The notes under the pieces were generated by a model. It saw only the letters and a program-made list of their open reading frames with translations, searched no databases and was not told where the DNA came from. Below, one piece after another: positions 32,009 through 40,181 of a DNA stretch of 40,385 bases. Source of the stretch: Bacteroidales bacterium (GTDB lineage: Bacteria; Bacteroidota; Bacteroidia; Bacteroidales; WCHB1-69); contig JAFXPL010000039.1 of NCBI GenBank assembly GCA_017527945.1, positions 1-40,385 on the forward strand, read 5' to 3'. A program made the position numbers and the translations under genes. Position 1 is the first letter of the stretch, and every line of letters starts with the position of its first letter.

Positions 32009-32806
32009 CTATACTATGTATACGATATCATTAATATGGGTTTCTCGTTTCTCCTCGGGTGGGATTTCCAGATAATCCCCGTAATAATCTGTTAACACTT
32101 TTTCAATCCGATTTGGGGCCGAAAACGTAAGACCTTCAAATTGAATTTCTTTTGTCGGAACATAATCACCGTAATGCTTTTGTAGTCGAAAATCGTCTAC
32201 GGCCATCTCATTCATTCTTAAATCATTGTCAAATAAGTTATTCAGAACATCCACGCAATATTTTGCAATCCATACAATAGGGAACAGCATATATGCGATT
32301 AAAACCGAAAAATTAAATGATTCGAAGCAATGAACTCTACGAAAACATCTTCCATACAAGGGTTCTAGCCACCGGCTAAACCGGACATCCCCTTTCACCA
32401 ATTGAAAGATATCTATCCATATTCCTTTGTGTTTTCTCCTACCATGGGAATAGTCCATTTTGCCACTTCGAGTCACCTCCGAATTTAAGTCCACAATTCG
32501 AGTAATTGTATATGGGAAGTTTTTCTCCGTGCGAGTGTTCTGTACAATGAACTGTTTGGGGAGTTCTTTTGGTGCGATAGAAAGAAAGCGATCGTAGTCT
32601 TCTTTCATCATTGAAATATCTAAATCATCATCCCAAGGAATGAACCCTCCATGCCGAACAGCGCCTAACAATGTACCATAATCAAGCCAATAGGGAATAT
32701 TATGTTTTTTACAAATCTTATCAACCTCAACCAATATTTCCAACATTCTCAATTGCGCTTTCCTGAGCACGGTGTTTTCCCCATTATATTTCGAATAATC
32801 TTCCAT
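32009..32806 (-). CDS. LicD-family phosphoryl-ligand transferase
   Basis: The 265-residue protein carries the LicD nucleotidyltransferase-fold signature WLDYGTLLGAVRHGGFIPWD (residues 40-59). The acidic DDDLDI follows at 59-64 and HKGIWIDIFQL near 125. LicD proteins move phosphocholine or related phosphoryl/phosphonyl groups from a CDP/CMP donor onto a sugar. With PEP mutase and a LicC-like nucleotidyltransferase in the same operon, and no choline kinase or choline transporter gene nearby, the ligand here is more likely a phosphonate. It lies 57 bases after the coupled dehydrogenase gene. Confidence 0.88.
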   Translation of the reverse strand: MEDYSKYNGENTVLRKAQLRMLEILVEVDKICKKHNIPYWLDYGTLLGAVRHGGFIPWDDDLDISMMKEDYDRFLSIAPKELPKQFIVQNTRTEKNFPYTITRIVDLNSEVTRSGKMDYSHGRRKHKGIWIDIFQLVKGDVRFSRWLEPLYGRCFRRVHCFESFNFSVLIAYMLFPIVWIAKYCVDVLNNLFDNDLRMNEMAVDDFRLQKHYGDYVPTKEIQFEGLTFSAPNRIEKVLTDYYGDYLEIPPEEKRETHINDIVYIV

Positions 32807-32863
32807 AATAGCATGTTTATTGCTTTAATTATTCATCACAAGACAATTGAAACAAAATAATCG

Positions 32864-34039
32864 CTAAATATTCGGTTTAATTATACTATCAATCAACAAA
32901 TTCGCCACTTTTTCTGCTTCGTCCAAAGGAACTATCTTGGGAATGGCAATGTCAAAACGATCTCTCACCTTCTTGAGAAGTTCATCTGTATAAATCAAAT
33001 TTCCATCCTCCACATTTTCAACTCCATCACAGTATATCGAACTCCTATTCACTTGTTCCATTTCCTCCATAGTATAACCAGGATAAAAGTAGCCCCTCAC
33101 CCCATTACAAGAAGCATCTATGATAAAAGGATAACCGCCAATATGACCATCAACACCTGGAACATGAATCTTGACGGCTTTCTTTTCACGAATAACACTC
33201 AATATACTATGAATAATATCGAAATTGCTCGATGCATTCATCATGTTGCGTTTCTGATCCGTTGGCATAGAAATTTCGCACGCCCTGTAAATCTCATCGT
33301 GATTGACATCCAGTTCCTTGCCTTGGCACTTGATACTAAGCAACAGCCTTACTCCTTCTGTATGTCCTTCTTTACTAATTACCACATCGTGGAAATGACT
33401 AGCGACAAGAGTGACATCAATATCATTTAGATTATTAACACCGAACTTCTCTGCCACATAAAATTTCATACGAGGAATCAGATGGTTCAGATTACCACTA
33501 CCAAAATCAAAGAAAGGCATACCAGCACTCTTTAACCAAGGAATCACAGCATCAGAATAAGAGGTGTTAATACTAATGGCATTACAATCTGCATTTCCGT
33601 AAGCCTCCATGATGTTCTTGCTCAGAAGAACAGACATAGGTGTCCAAATCCCATATGCGCGGAGGGTGGACCAAGAAATGGTGCCATATTTCAATCCAGA
33701 ATAGAGACGGCTGCTATTCACAATGAAGTCTGGTTGAATCTTTCGCAAAGCAGCCTCAATGGAAGCAACGTCCTTGAAGTCACAACCGCCTTCGACCACA
33801 ATCTCACTGCGCATCTGCCTGCGGATAGTTGCTGCTGTACGGATGATATTCACATCCTGCTGCATTTTCTCAGCGTTGCGACCAACTACAACCAGCTTTA
33901 ACTGTGGGTCTGCTAAAGATGCCAAATAATCAAGCAGATAGCATCCAACACTACCCAGGCCAAAGATGGCAATGGTTATTTTCTCACCTCCGTCTAATTT
34001 CTTCTTAAGGAGGTTCAACTTCTCGTTTAACGTCTTCAT
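32864..34039 (-). CDS. Rossmann-fold NAD(P) oxidoreductase, lactate/malate-dehydrogenase-like
   Basis: The 391-residue protein is not confidently assigned. It has a dinucleotide motif GLGSVG at residues 27-32 and a strand ending VVVGRNAEKM. Later stretches follow the lactate/malate dehydrogenase layout: a KNIMEAYGNAD helix, an INTSYSDAV strand, and NHLIPRMKFYVAEKFGV followed by a His- and Asp-containing VASHFHDVV, where those enzymes have their catalytic His. It overlaps the nucleotidyltransferase gene by four bases, so it is expressed with the phosphonate genes. Reduction of phosphonoacetaldehyde or a related oxo-intermediate is my inference. A saccharopine-dehydrogenase-like annotation is the main alternative. 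Confidence 0.6.
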   Translation of the reverse strand: MKTLNEKLNLLKKKLDGGEKITIAIFGLGSVGCYLLDYLASLADPQLKLVVVGRNAEKMQQDVNIIRTAATIRRQMRSEIVVEGGCDFKDVASIEAALRKIQPDFIVNSSRLYSGLKYGTISWSTLRAYGIWTPMSVLLSKNIMEAYGNADCNAISINTSYSDAVIPWLKSAGMPFFDFGSGNLNHLIPRMKFYVAEKFGVNNLNDIDVTLVASHFHDVVISKEGHTEGVRLLLSIKCQGKELDVNHDEIYRACEISMPTDQKRNMMNASSNFDIIHSILSVIREKKAVKIHVPGVDGHIGGYPFIIDASCNGVRGYFYPGYTMEEMEQVNRSSIYCDGVENVEDGNLIYTDELLKKVRDRFDIAIPKIVPLDEAEKVANLLIDSIIKPNI

Positions 34040-34788
34040 TTGCTTAATGCTTTGATAGCCTCACGGTAGTCTGCCACAGTGTTGCAGTTGAACCAGAGGT
34101 TGATTCTTACTATATCTAATTGCGAACTTTTATATGCGCCAAAATACTTTTGGATTATCTCCAAATTAGTTCCCTGTTCCTGTTCAGGAGTCAAGAACTG
34201 ACAAATTTCCCTAACCCTACTGGGGTTCATAAACTTCCACATCTGTCCGGAATTATAGATAGCCGTGAAAGGTTCATGGATCTCCAAGCAAGAGTGGCTG
34301 GTGTCGTAGATATAATGAGGATAGTTACTGGCATCAAAATAGAGCGCAACTGCCTTGTTGGAAAGGATAGGTTCATTATTCACAGATATGACATCTTTTG
34401 GGGAGGTGATGATTTTCTCTACACTCTCAGTATCAAAGAATAAATCCCCCTCTATGAAGATGATCTCGTCAGCTTGTTTCGAAATCACTTCAATTCCTTT
34501 GAGTAAACTATAACCTGAACCATAATCATGATAGTGGTCATTATAAACCAGTTTCATCTTATGGTTCACACCCTTCATCTCATTGCGGATGAACTTTTCC
34601 AAGTCCTCATACTTGTAACCGCCAACCACAACAATCTCGTCAACTAGGTCAAAAGCCTTATGAACTTGCAAACTAATCAGTGAGTTGGCTGGAATGTCCT
34701 CATAGTAAAGGCACTTCAACACATCTTCTTTTGTATCTTTATTGAAGCGGCTGGACATACCAGCCACTGTGATAATGAGACTCTTCAT
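34036..34788 (-). CDS. LicC/PntC-like nucleotidyltransferase
   Basis: This 250-residue single-domain NTP transferase begins IITVAGMSSRF, the variant glycine-rich loop that binds the nucleotide. It has the metal-binding Asp115 in FIEGDLFFD and ends with INLWFNCNTVADYREA, the usual closing motif of the LicC group. LicC makes CDP-choline from phosphocholine, and PntC makes CMP-2-aminoethylphosphonate. Given PEP mutase upstream and LicD downstream, it probably activates a phosphonate with CTP. The gene abuts the SDR gene (one shared base) and overlaps the next gene by four bases. Confidence 0.8.
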   Translation of the reverse strand: MKSLIITVAGMSSRFNKDTKEDVLKCLYYEDIPANSLISLQVHKAFDLVDEIVVVGGYKYEDLEKFIRNEMKGVNHKMKLVYNDHYHDYGSGYSLLKGIEVISKQADEIIFIEGDLFFDTESVEKIITSPKDVISVNNEPILSNKAVALYFDASNYPHYIYDTSHSCLEIHEPFTAIYNSGQMWKFMNPSRVREICQFLTPEQEQGTNLEIIQKYFGAYKSSQLDIVRINLWFNCNTVADYREAIKALSK

Positions 34789-35786
34789 TACTTTTCAATT
34801 GATGCAACGCACATATCAAGGCCCTTATCAAGTGTAATGATAGGAGTCCAGTCAGTACGAGTACGAATCTTTTCAGTGTTAAGTATTCTACGTTCAGGAT
34901 CTGAACTGCGATAACCATCGAAGATAATCTCTGGTTTGGGCAATCCCATCTTCTCCGCAATCTTGTAAGTGAGGTCAATAATGGTGATTTCCTCGTCAGT
35001 AGCCACATTATAAACAGTACCATCCAGTGCCTTTTTTGAGTTAATAAGAGCTATTACTGAACGGCAAGAGTCGATGTTATGCAAGAACGCACGACGGTTT
35101 TTCTTGGAATTCTCCAGTAGAGTTACAGAGCCTTTCTCAAGCAATTCATTGATGATATGCGGAATAATGTGCTTTGCAAAACGCTCGTGTTTACTATACA
35201 CGTTAGCAAAACGGATGGAGCATCCCTTTATCTTGCCTTTATCTACGGCATCCTTCATAAAGAACTCCGTCATCAGTTTTCCACAGGCATAGCTGGTACG
35301 CTGGCTATGTTCTGCGGTTGACATCATCAGGTAGTCACTCTCGCGAACGCCACCATTCTCTTTCCAAGACTGCATAGAATAGACCTCACTCGTAGAGCAG
35401 TTGATGTAAGTGTCAGCCTTAACACGGATGGCCTGTTCCAAAAACGACTTCATAGAAATCACATTGGTCTCCCATGTGTGCTCAACCTCGTAGAAGTGCT
35501 CTGTATGTACCACGGCAGCACAGTTGATGTATACCGTTCTGTCGTATGCACCCTTTTCACGTAAAACCTGTTCTTCAATGGCCTTCATCTGGTCTGCATT
35601 GTTGATGTCGTATTCATAGAACACGAATCCGGGATTATCAAGATAATCCTTAATGGTGTCTATTGAACTTGCAAAGAAGTTATCAAAGCCTATAATTCGG
35701 CTATCTTTCTCTGCCTCTAATATTTGTCTCACAAGCTCGCCACCGGTCATTCCGGACGCGCCACTTAAAACATACAGACTTTTCAT
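34788..35786 (-). CDS. NAD-dependent epimerase/dehydratase (extended SDR)
   Basis: The 332-residue protein has the NAD-binding GASGMTG (residues 9-15). It has a NCSTSEVYS strand near 129-137 and the catalytic Tyr166-x3-Lys170 in SYACGK. The RFANVYSKHER and RRAFLHNIDSC regions are typical of nucleotide-sugar epimerases. It could modify a sugar of the glycan. Its tight coupling to the PEP mutase, decarboxylase and nucleotidyltransferase genes leaves open a role on a nucleotide-linked phosphonate. The substrate is not predictable from sequence. Confidence 0.85.
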   Translation of the reverse strand: MKSLYVLSGASGMTGGELVRQILEAEKDSRIIGFDNFFASSIDTIKDYLDNPGFVFYEYDINNADQMKAIEEQVLREKGAYDRTVYINCAAVVHTEHFYEVEHTWETNVISMKSFLEQAIRVKADTYINCSTSEVYSMQSWKENGGVRESDYLMMSTAEHSQRTSYACGKLMTEFFMKDAVDKGKIKGCSIRFANVYSKHERFAKHIIPHIINELLEKGSVTLLENSKKNRRAFLHNIDSCRSVIALINSKKALDGTVYNVATDEEITIIDLTYKIAEKMGLPKPEIIFDGYRSSDPERRILNTEKIRTRTDWTPIITLDKGLDMCVASIEK

Positions 35787-36514
35787 ATTCCTAATGTTAA
35801 TCTATCTTTATAAAAATCATCTACATTATCACTGAACAGTATTTGCTCTTCTTTCACATCATACCATACACAACGATGTTCGTAATTGCCACTCTCTACA
35901 TCCAATATGCCGTATTGGGCGTATGGATTATGGTTTCGAGGTTGTCCGACGGAACCAGGATTGATAAAGATTGTGCGTCTCTTATTACGGTAGGTTGCAT
36001 CATCAAAAGCAAAAAAATGCTCTACGTAATGTGGAACGTGTGAGTGTCCGCTGATCACATAATTGTATTCCGCAAAACGCTCATCATTCATCTTATCAAT
36101 GCCTAACTTGCCCCAGTAAGGGTCATCCAGATTGCCATGCACGAACAGGAATGATTTCCCATCTATCTGGCACTTCTGAAAACCAGCATGTTCCATCTCC
36201 TTATCCAAGTAGTTTTGAGACGCTGGAGTAAGAATTGAATTAGTGTATTGCAGTACTGTCCTACCTCTGTCTGTGGCAAACCGTTCAAGGCTTCCGCCAA
36301 AGATGGAATACTCATGGTTTCCCCATAAGTTTACCAACAATGGCTTGTCTAAGCCTTTTGCCATCTCAATGATCTCATTGGGGCGTGGGCCATAATTGAC
36401 CAAGTCTCCAATAATGGCATAAGTATCTACTTTGCCTATAGCAGAGATATCAGCAAGAACAGCCTTGAAAGCAGTTACGTTGGCATGAATGTCTGAAAGA
36501 ATGACAATTCTCAT
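35783..36514 (-). CDS. YfcE/MJ0936-type metallophosphoesterase
   Basis: The 243-residue protein shows the calcineurin-like metal motifs in order: LSDIH (Asp8, His10), IGDLVNYGP (Asp37), WGNHE (Asn66, His67), FVHGN and SGHSHVPHY, followed by FINPGSVGQPR. These hold two metal ions for phosphodiester or phosphomonoester cleavage. It overlaps the decarboxylase gene by four bases upstream and the SDR gene by four bases downstream, so it belongs to the phosphonate operon. A phosphatase is not part of the known PEP mutase routes to 2-aminoethylphosphonate, so its role there is open. It may release a phosphate from an intermediate or remove misactivated nucleotide. Confidence 0.85.
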   Translation of the reverse strand: MRIVILSDIHANVTAFKAVLADISAIGKVDTYAIIGDLVNYGPRPNEIIEMAKGLDKPLLVNLWGNHEYSIFGGSLERFATDRGRTVLQYTNSILTPASQNYLDKEMEHAGFQKCQIDGKSFLFVHGNLDDPYWGKLGIDKMNDERFAEYNYVISGHSHVPHYVEHFFAFDDATYRNKRRTIFINPGSVGQPRNHNPYAQYGILDVESGNYEHRCVWYDVKEEQILFSDNVDDFYKDRLTLGI

Positions 36515-37635
36515 TTGCTTAAGAACTGCATTAAAGCTTCTTTGTTCTGGACAGGAGTGGTAGTAGGACGGCCAAGGTCTTTTCGGTTGCCCTTCTTCAC
36601 CTTAATCTCAAGCAAAGCCGGACTCTCAAAGCTGTTCACCTTTGCAAGAACACTTTCAAGTTCTTCCTTACCATCCACACTATAAGTTGTCTTATAGCCA
36701 ACAGCCTTTGCAACAGCAGGTAGGTCAATCTTCAAACCAACTGTAGGCTGACCACCAACAGAGTCATGAGCGCCATTGTTGAACACCACATGAACATAAT
36801 TCTTTGGTGCCTTATTGGCTACAATAGCCATACTGCCCATGTGCATAATAGCAGCACCATCACCATCAAAGCACCACACTCGACGCTCAGGCTGCGCAAG
36901 GGCAATACCCAAGGCAATCTGAGAGGCGTGCCCCATAGAACCCACTGTCAAGAAATCTCTCTCGTGACTCTGATTCATAGCAGAGCGGTACTCGAACAGT
37001 TCCCGACTAATCATACCCGTGGTAGAGACAATGCAATCCTTCTTACCGAGGGCAGCTGCTACCGCCTGAATTGCCTCCTCACGAGACATCGTGAGGTCAT
37101 TCACCTCAACGTTCTGGAGTTTGTAATCCTCAAAGGTATCCTTCTCAATCACCAAAGCAAAGACTTCCTTGTTAGCAAGGGCTTTGGAAGCTTTGTCAAT
37201 CTGCTTTGCAGCTTTGTCTTCTTCTTTAGAGAGAACTTCATAGTTTACACCCATCACATTCAACAGACCGGTAGTCACCTTGCCTTGCTTTATGTGCTGC
37301 GGTTCATCGTGAACGCCAGGACGTCCGCGCCAGCCAATCAATAGAAGCACGGGGATGTTATACACTTCGGGGTCGGTCAACGAAGCCAAAGGATTGATGA
37401 CATTGCCCTCGCCGCTGTTCTGCATATAGACACAACCGGGCTGTCCAGTGGCAAGATAATGACCAGCGGCTAAGCCCACAGCAGCTCCTTCGTTGGCAGT
37501 GATGATGTTATGCCGGGCATCAAAATGGTCTGTAATATAAGCACATACGTTCTTCAACAGGCTATCAGGCACGCCTGCAAAATAATCGATGCCGTTTACT
37601 CTCAATTTCTCTATAAAAAAAGCAGGAGATATCAT
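36511..37635 (-). CDS. aepY: Phosphonopyruvate decarboxylase
   Basis: This thiamine-diphosphate enzyme decarboxylates phosphonopyruvate to phosphonoacetaldehyde, the step that pulls the unfavourable PEP mutase reaction forward. The 374-residue protein has the N-terminal ANEGAAVGLAAG with the catalytic Glu. Its C-terminal cofactor motif runs GDGAAIMHMGS ... NNGAHDSVGGQPT, and the DSVGGQPT part distinguishes it from sulfopyruvate and other decarboxylases. It starts five bases after the PEP mutase stop and overlaps the phosphoesterase gene, consistent with one message. Confidence 0.94.
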   Translation of the reverse strand: MISPAFFIEKLRVNGIDYFAGVPDSLLKNVCAYITDHFDARHNIITANEGAAVGLAAGHYLATGQPGCVYMQNSGEGNVINPLASLTDPEVYNIPVLLLIGWRGRPGVHDEPQHIKQGKVTTGLLNVMGVNYEVLSKEEDKAAKQIDKASKALANKEVFALVIEKDTFEDYKLQNVEVNDLTMSREEAIQAVAAALGKKDCIVSTTGMISRELFEYRSAMNQSHERDFLTVGSMGHASQIALGIALAQPERRVWCFDGDGAAIMHMGSMAIVANKAPKNYVHVVFNNGAHDSVGGQPTVGLKIDLPAVAKAVGYKTTYSVDGKEELESVLAKVNSFESPALLEIKVKKGNRKDLGRPTTTPVQNKEALMQFLSK

Positions 37636-37640
37636 CGTAA

Positions 37641-38954
37641 CTATTTTTTGGTGCCAGGAATAAGATTCAGGATCTGCTTGATGGGCATGCAGTATTGCTC
37701 TGAAGCTTCAAGGCTTCTGCTATTTACAAGAATGCTTTCCGCGCATTTCACCATTGCAGGATAGGCACTACGAAGCATGTGGTTGGCATAGATGACAATA
37801 TTGATTCCCCATCCTGACAACACCTCTTCCGTAAATTGGTTATATGTAGTAGGCACAGCCACTATAGGGGTATGAATATCCTTTTCTCTGAAACGTTGAC
37901 AGAACTCCTTGATGTCCATACCATCTTTGTTCTTGCTATGAATCATCACACCATCGGCACCAGCAGCTACGTATGCGAAAGCACGTTCCAGAGCATCTTC
38001 GACTGGCTTGCCGGCAATAAGGCTTTCGATGCGGGCAACAACCATAAAATCCTCCGTGATCTGGGCGTTTTTACCCGCCTTGATCTTGGTACAGAATCCT
38101 TCAATGGTATCCTGCGTCTGCACAGCATCCGTGCCAAACAGCGAGTTCTGCTTCAGTCCCACTTTATCTTCAATAATAACAGCGGAAATGCCCAATCGTT
38201 CCAATGTGCGGACTGTGAACACAAAATGCTCCACTTTTCCGCCTGTATCGCCATCGAAAATGACAGGTTTGGTGGTCACCTCCAATGTGTCATTCAAGTC
38301 ATGCAAACGAGTAGTAAGATCAACTGCTTCGATGTCAGGTTTACCCTTGCTAGTACTATCAGTGAGAGACGACGCCCACATGCCGTCAAACTCCCTATGT
38401 TGTCCATTCACATCAACACCAGTATGCTCGGCAATAAGACCTGTCAATCCATTGTGCGATTCAAGAATACGCACAATAGGTTTTGCCGAGATCAATCTGC
38501 GAAGAGTAGCAAGTCTCGCTTGTGGGGTGACACCTAAAGAATCAATCGCTTCTTTCAACCCAGAAGCGGAAATGCCTTGGGTATAGGGGATTTCTATCAC
38601 TTTGCCCCCAAGGGATTCCATCACTTTGAATACCTCGTCACGTAAATATTTGTCAGTTCCCTCTTTCCAATCATCGCCATGGATGATGAAATCCGGCTTG
38701 TATTTGACAAGATTCGGCACATAGCTCCACTCATCTTGAGGGACAACACAACTTACACCTTTGATGTTTTCGATGACATTCTTTCTCTGATTATAATTTA
38801 GATATGGGAGACGTTTATGCGTGGTAATGGCTTTGTCGGTATATAAGCCAATCATCACATCCCCATATTTGGCTCCTTCATTAATGATGTTAATCAAACC
38901 AGGATGCATGATATCTCCAATCATCCCAAGGTAAACCGTTTTTTTCTTTTCCAT
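37641..38954 (-). CDS. aepX: PEP mutase with N-terminal cytidylyltransferase-like domain
   Basis: The C-terminal ~290 residues are PEP phosphomutase, which rearranges PEP to phosphonopyruvate and makes the C-P bond. The diagnostic EDKVGLKQNS (residues 262-271, pattern EDK-x5-NS) separates it from isocitrate-lyase relatives. DGDTGG (234-239) binds metal. The N-terminal ~140 residues match the GCT/TagD cytidylyltransferase fold: YLGMIGDIMHPGLINI, KRLPYLNYNQRK, HGDDWK and a final GISASGLK. The catalytic HxGH reads HPGL (17-20), with the second His replaced by Leu, so nucleotidyl transfer by this domain is doubtful. It is the first gene of a long leftward operon. Confidence 0.95.
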   Translation of the reverse strand: MEKKKTVYLGMIGDIMHPGLINIINEGAKYGDVMIGLYTDKAITTHKRLPYLNYNQRKNVIENIKGVSCVVPQDEWSYVPNLVKYKPDFIIHGDDWKEGTDKYLRDEVFKVMESLGGKVIEIPYTQGISASGLKEAIDSLGVTPQARLATLRRLISAKPIVRILESHNGLTGLIAEHTGVDVNGQHREFDGMWASSLTDSTSKGKPDIEAVDLTTRLHDLNDTLEVTTKPVIFDGDTGGKVEHFVFTVRTLERLGISAVIIEDKVGLKQNSLFGTDAVQTQDTIEGFCTKIKAGKNAQITEDFMVVARIESLIAGKPVEDALERAFAYVAAGADGVMIHSKNKDGMDIKEFCQRFREKDIHTPIVAVPTTYNQFTEEVLSGWGINIVIYANHMLRSAYPAMVKCAESILVNSRSLEASEQYCMPIKQILNLIPGTKK

Positions 38955-39064
38955 TTTCCTCCTTACTGTTTCACAAAAGCATATAGTCTTCCTTTTGCGG
39001 TTATATTTGTTAATTAACTTATTTTCTATCCCCGCGTCTACTTGTCACGAAAGATACGCGGCGG

Positions 39065-39072
39065 CAAAGATA
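39065..39072 (-). promoter_or_regulatory. Predicted -7 box of the phosphonate operon
   Basis: TATCTTTG on the minus strand, 110 bases before the PEP mutase start. It is the only good TAnnTTTG match in the 149-base gap behind the upstream glycosyltransferase gene. Confidence 0.5.
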
Positions 39073-39103
39073 CAAATATTTTCTAAAGATTACTTTAACC
39101 AAC

Positions 39104-40105
39104 TTACTCTATAAAAACAAACTTTCGTATGCAACGCCAATACGTCCTCCGGCACCACCCATTCAACGTGTAATTGCAGATAAACGCACGGACAAACGGA
39201 TTATTCCATCCAATTTCATCGTAGCAATCAGAATATTCGGTCTTTATTATTTTCTCCATCTTCTCAAAATATTCCCTATTCCTATGACGCGCGGCAAGGC
39301 ACATCCGGCTTTTCGTCATGTAAGTCACCATCCTACGCGCCAACTCCTTATACTCTTGCTCTTTGTCGGAGAAAAAATCTTCCACAACACGCACCGATTC
39401 CAAAGACTGGTTCCATAGGTCAGTCTTCGGATTATTGGAGGTCTCATACATATACGACTCTTTGTTTATACAGTTATAATAGTATATATGTTCGCTAATC
39501 CGAGCCACTTTTTCTGCATAATAGGCCAAGCGAGCCATTTGCTGCCAATCTTCCAAATTGTTCACCCCTTCTTCGGGCCGGGTATCATAGTCTCTATACA
39601 AACGAATATTGATCAACCTTCTCCACACAGCATGCGTACCTGATTTTGCTGACAATGTCTTCAAAAGCATTTCATGTTGATCACTGTACTTTGGCTCATA
39701 TTGTTTTTTTATTCTGGATGGCAAGACTGTGTAGAAATTTCCCGTCACAATGTCCGCCCCCGTCTCCTCCTGCTTCTCCACCAGCAAGCGGATGGCGTCG
39801 CGATCGAGATAATCGTCCGAATCCACGTGCGTGACAAAAAGGCCGTTCGCCGCATCGAGCGCGGTGTTGCGAGCCGCCGCCAAACCGCGGTTCCGCTCGG
39901 GACGGATGATACGCACCTGACCCTTCCGTTCGGGATAATCCTCCATCACCCTCCGAAGAATCGCAATGCTGTTGTCTGTGGAACAGTCGTCCACAAAGAT
40001 ATACTCAAGATTGTCGTACGTCTGTTCAAATAGGCTCCGGGCGCACCGCTCTATGAACCGGTCCACCCTGTAAACTGGCACCAAAACGCTCACTTGATAC
40101 ATCAT
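39104..40105 (-). CDS. Family 2 glycosyltransferase with a mosaic composition
   Basis: The 333-residue GT-A enzyme begins YQVSVLVPVYRVDRFIERC. It has FVDDCSTDNS, the RNRGLAAARNTAL loop and the metal-binding FVTHVDSDDYLD (near residues 90-101). The C-terminal half is basic and aromatic and not informative. Composition changes sharply inside the gene. The catalytic half (39741-40105) is GC-rich like the chromosome's housekeeping genes, while the C-terminal half (39104-39740) is AT-rich like the phosphonate locus. This suggests a recombination joint within the coding sequence. Two Met codons open the frame, and a weak TATCGTTG box lies at 40167-40160. Confidence 0.88.
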   Translation of the reverse strand: MMYQVSVLVPVYRVDRFIERCARSLFEQTYDNLEYIFVDDCSTDNSIAILRRVMEDYPERKGQVRIIRPERNRGLAAARNTALDAANGLFVTHVDSDDYLDRDAIRLLVEKQEETGADIVTGNFYTVLPSRIKKQYEPKYSDQHEMLLKTLSAKSGTHAVWRRLINIRLYRDYDTRPEEGVNNLEDWQQMARLAYYAEKVARISEHIYYYNCINKESYMYETSNNPKTDLWNQSLESVRVVEDFFSDKEQEYKELARRMVTYMTKSRMCLAARHRNREYFEKMEKIIKTEYSDCYDEIGWNNPFVRAFICNYTLNGWCRRTYWRCIRKFVFIE

Positions 40106-40181
40106 TCACCTGCTTTATATATTGATTCCAAGCTATTTAACAAGAAACCATACCAACAGCAACGATACAAATAATTCCCGC

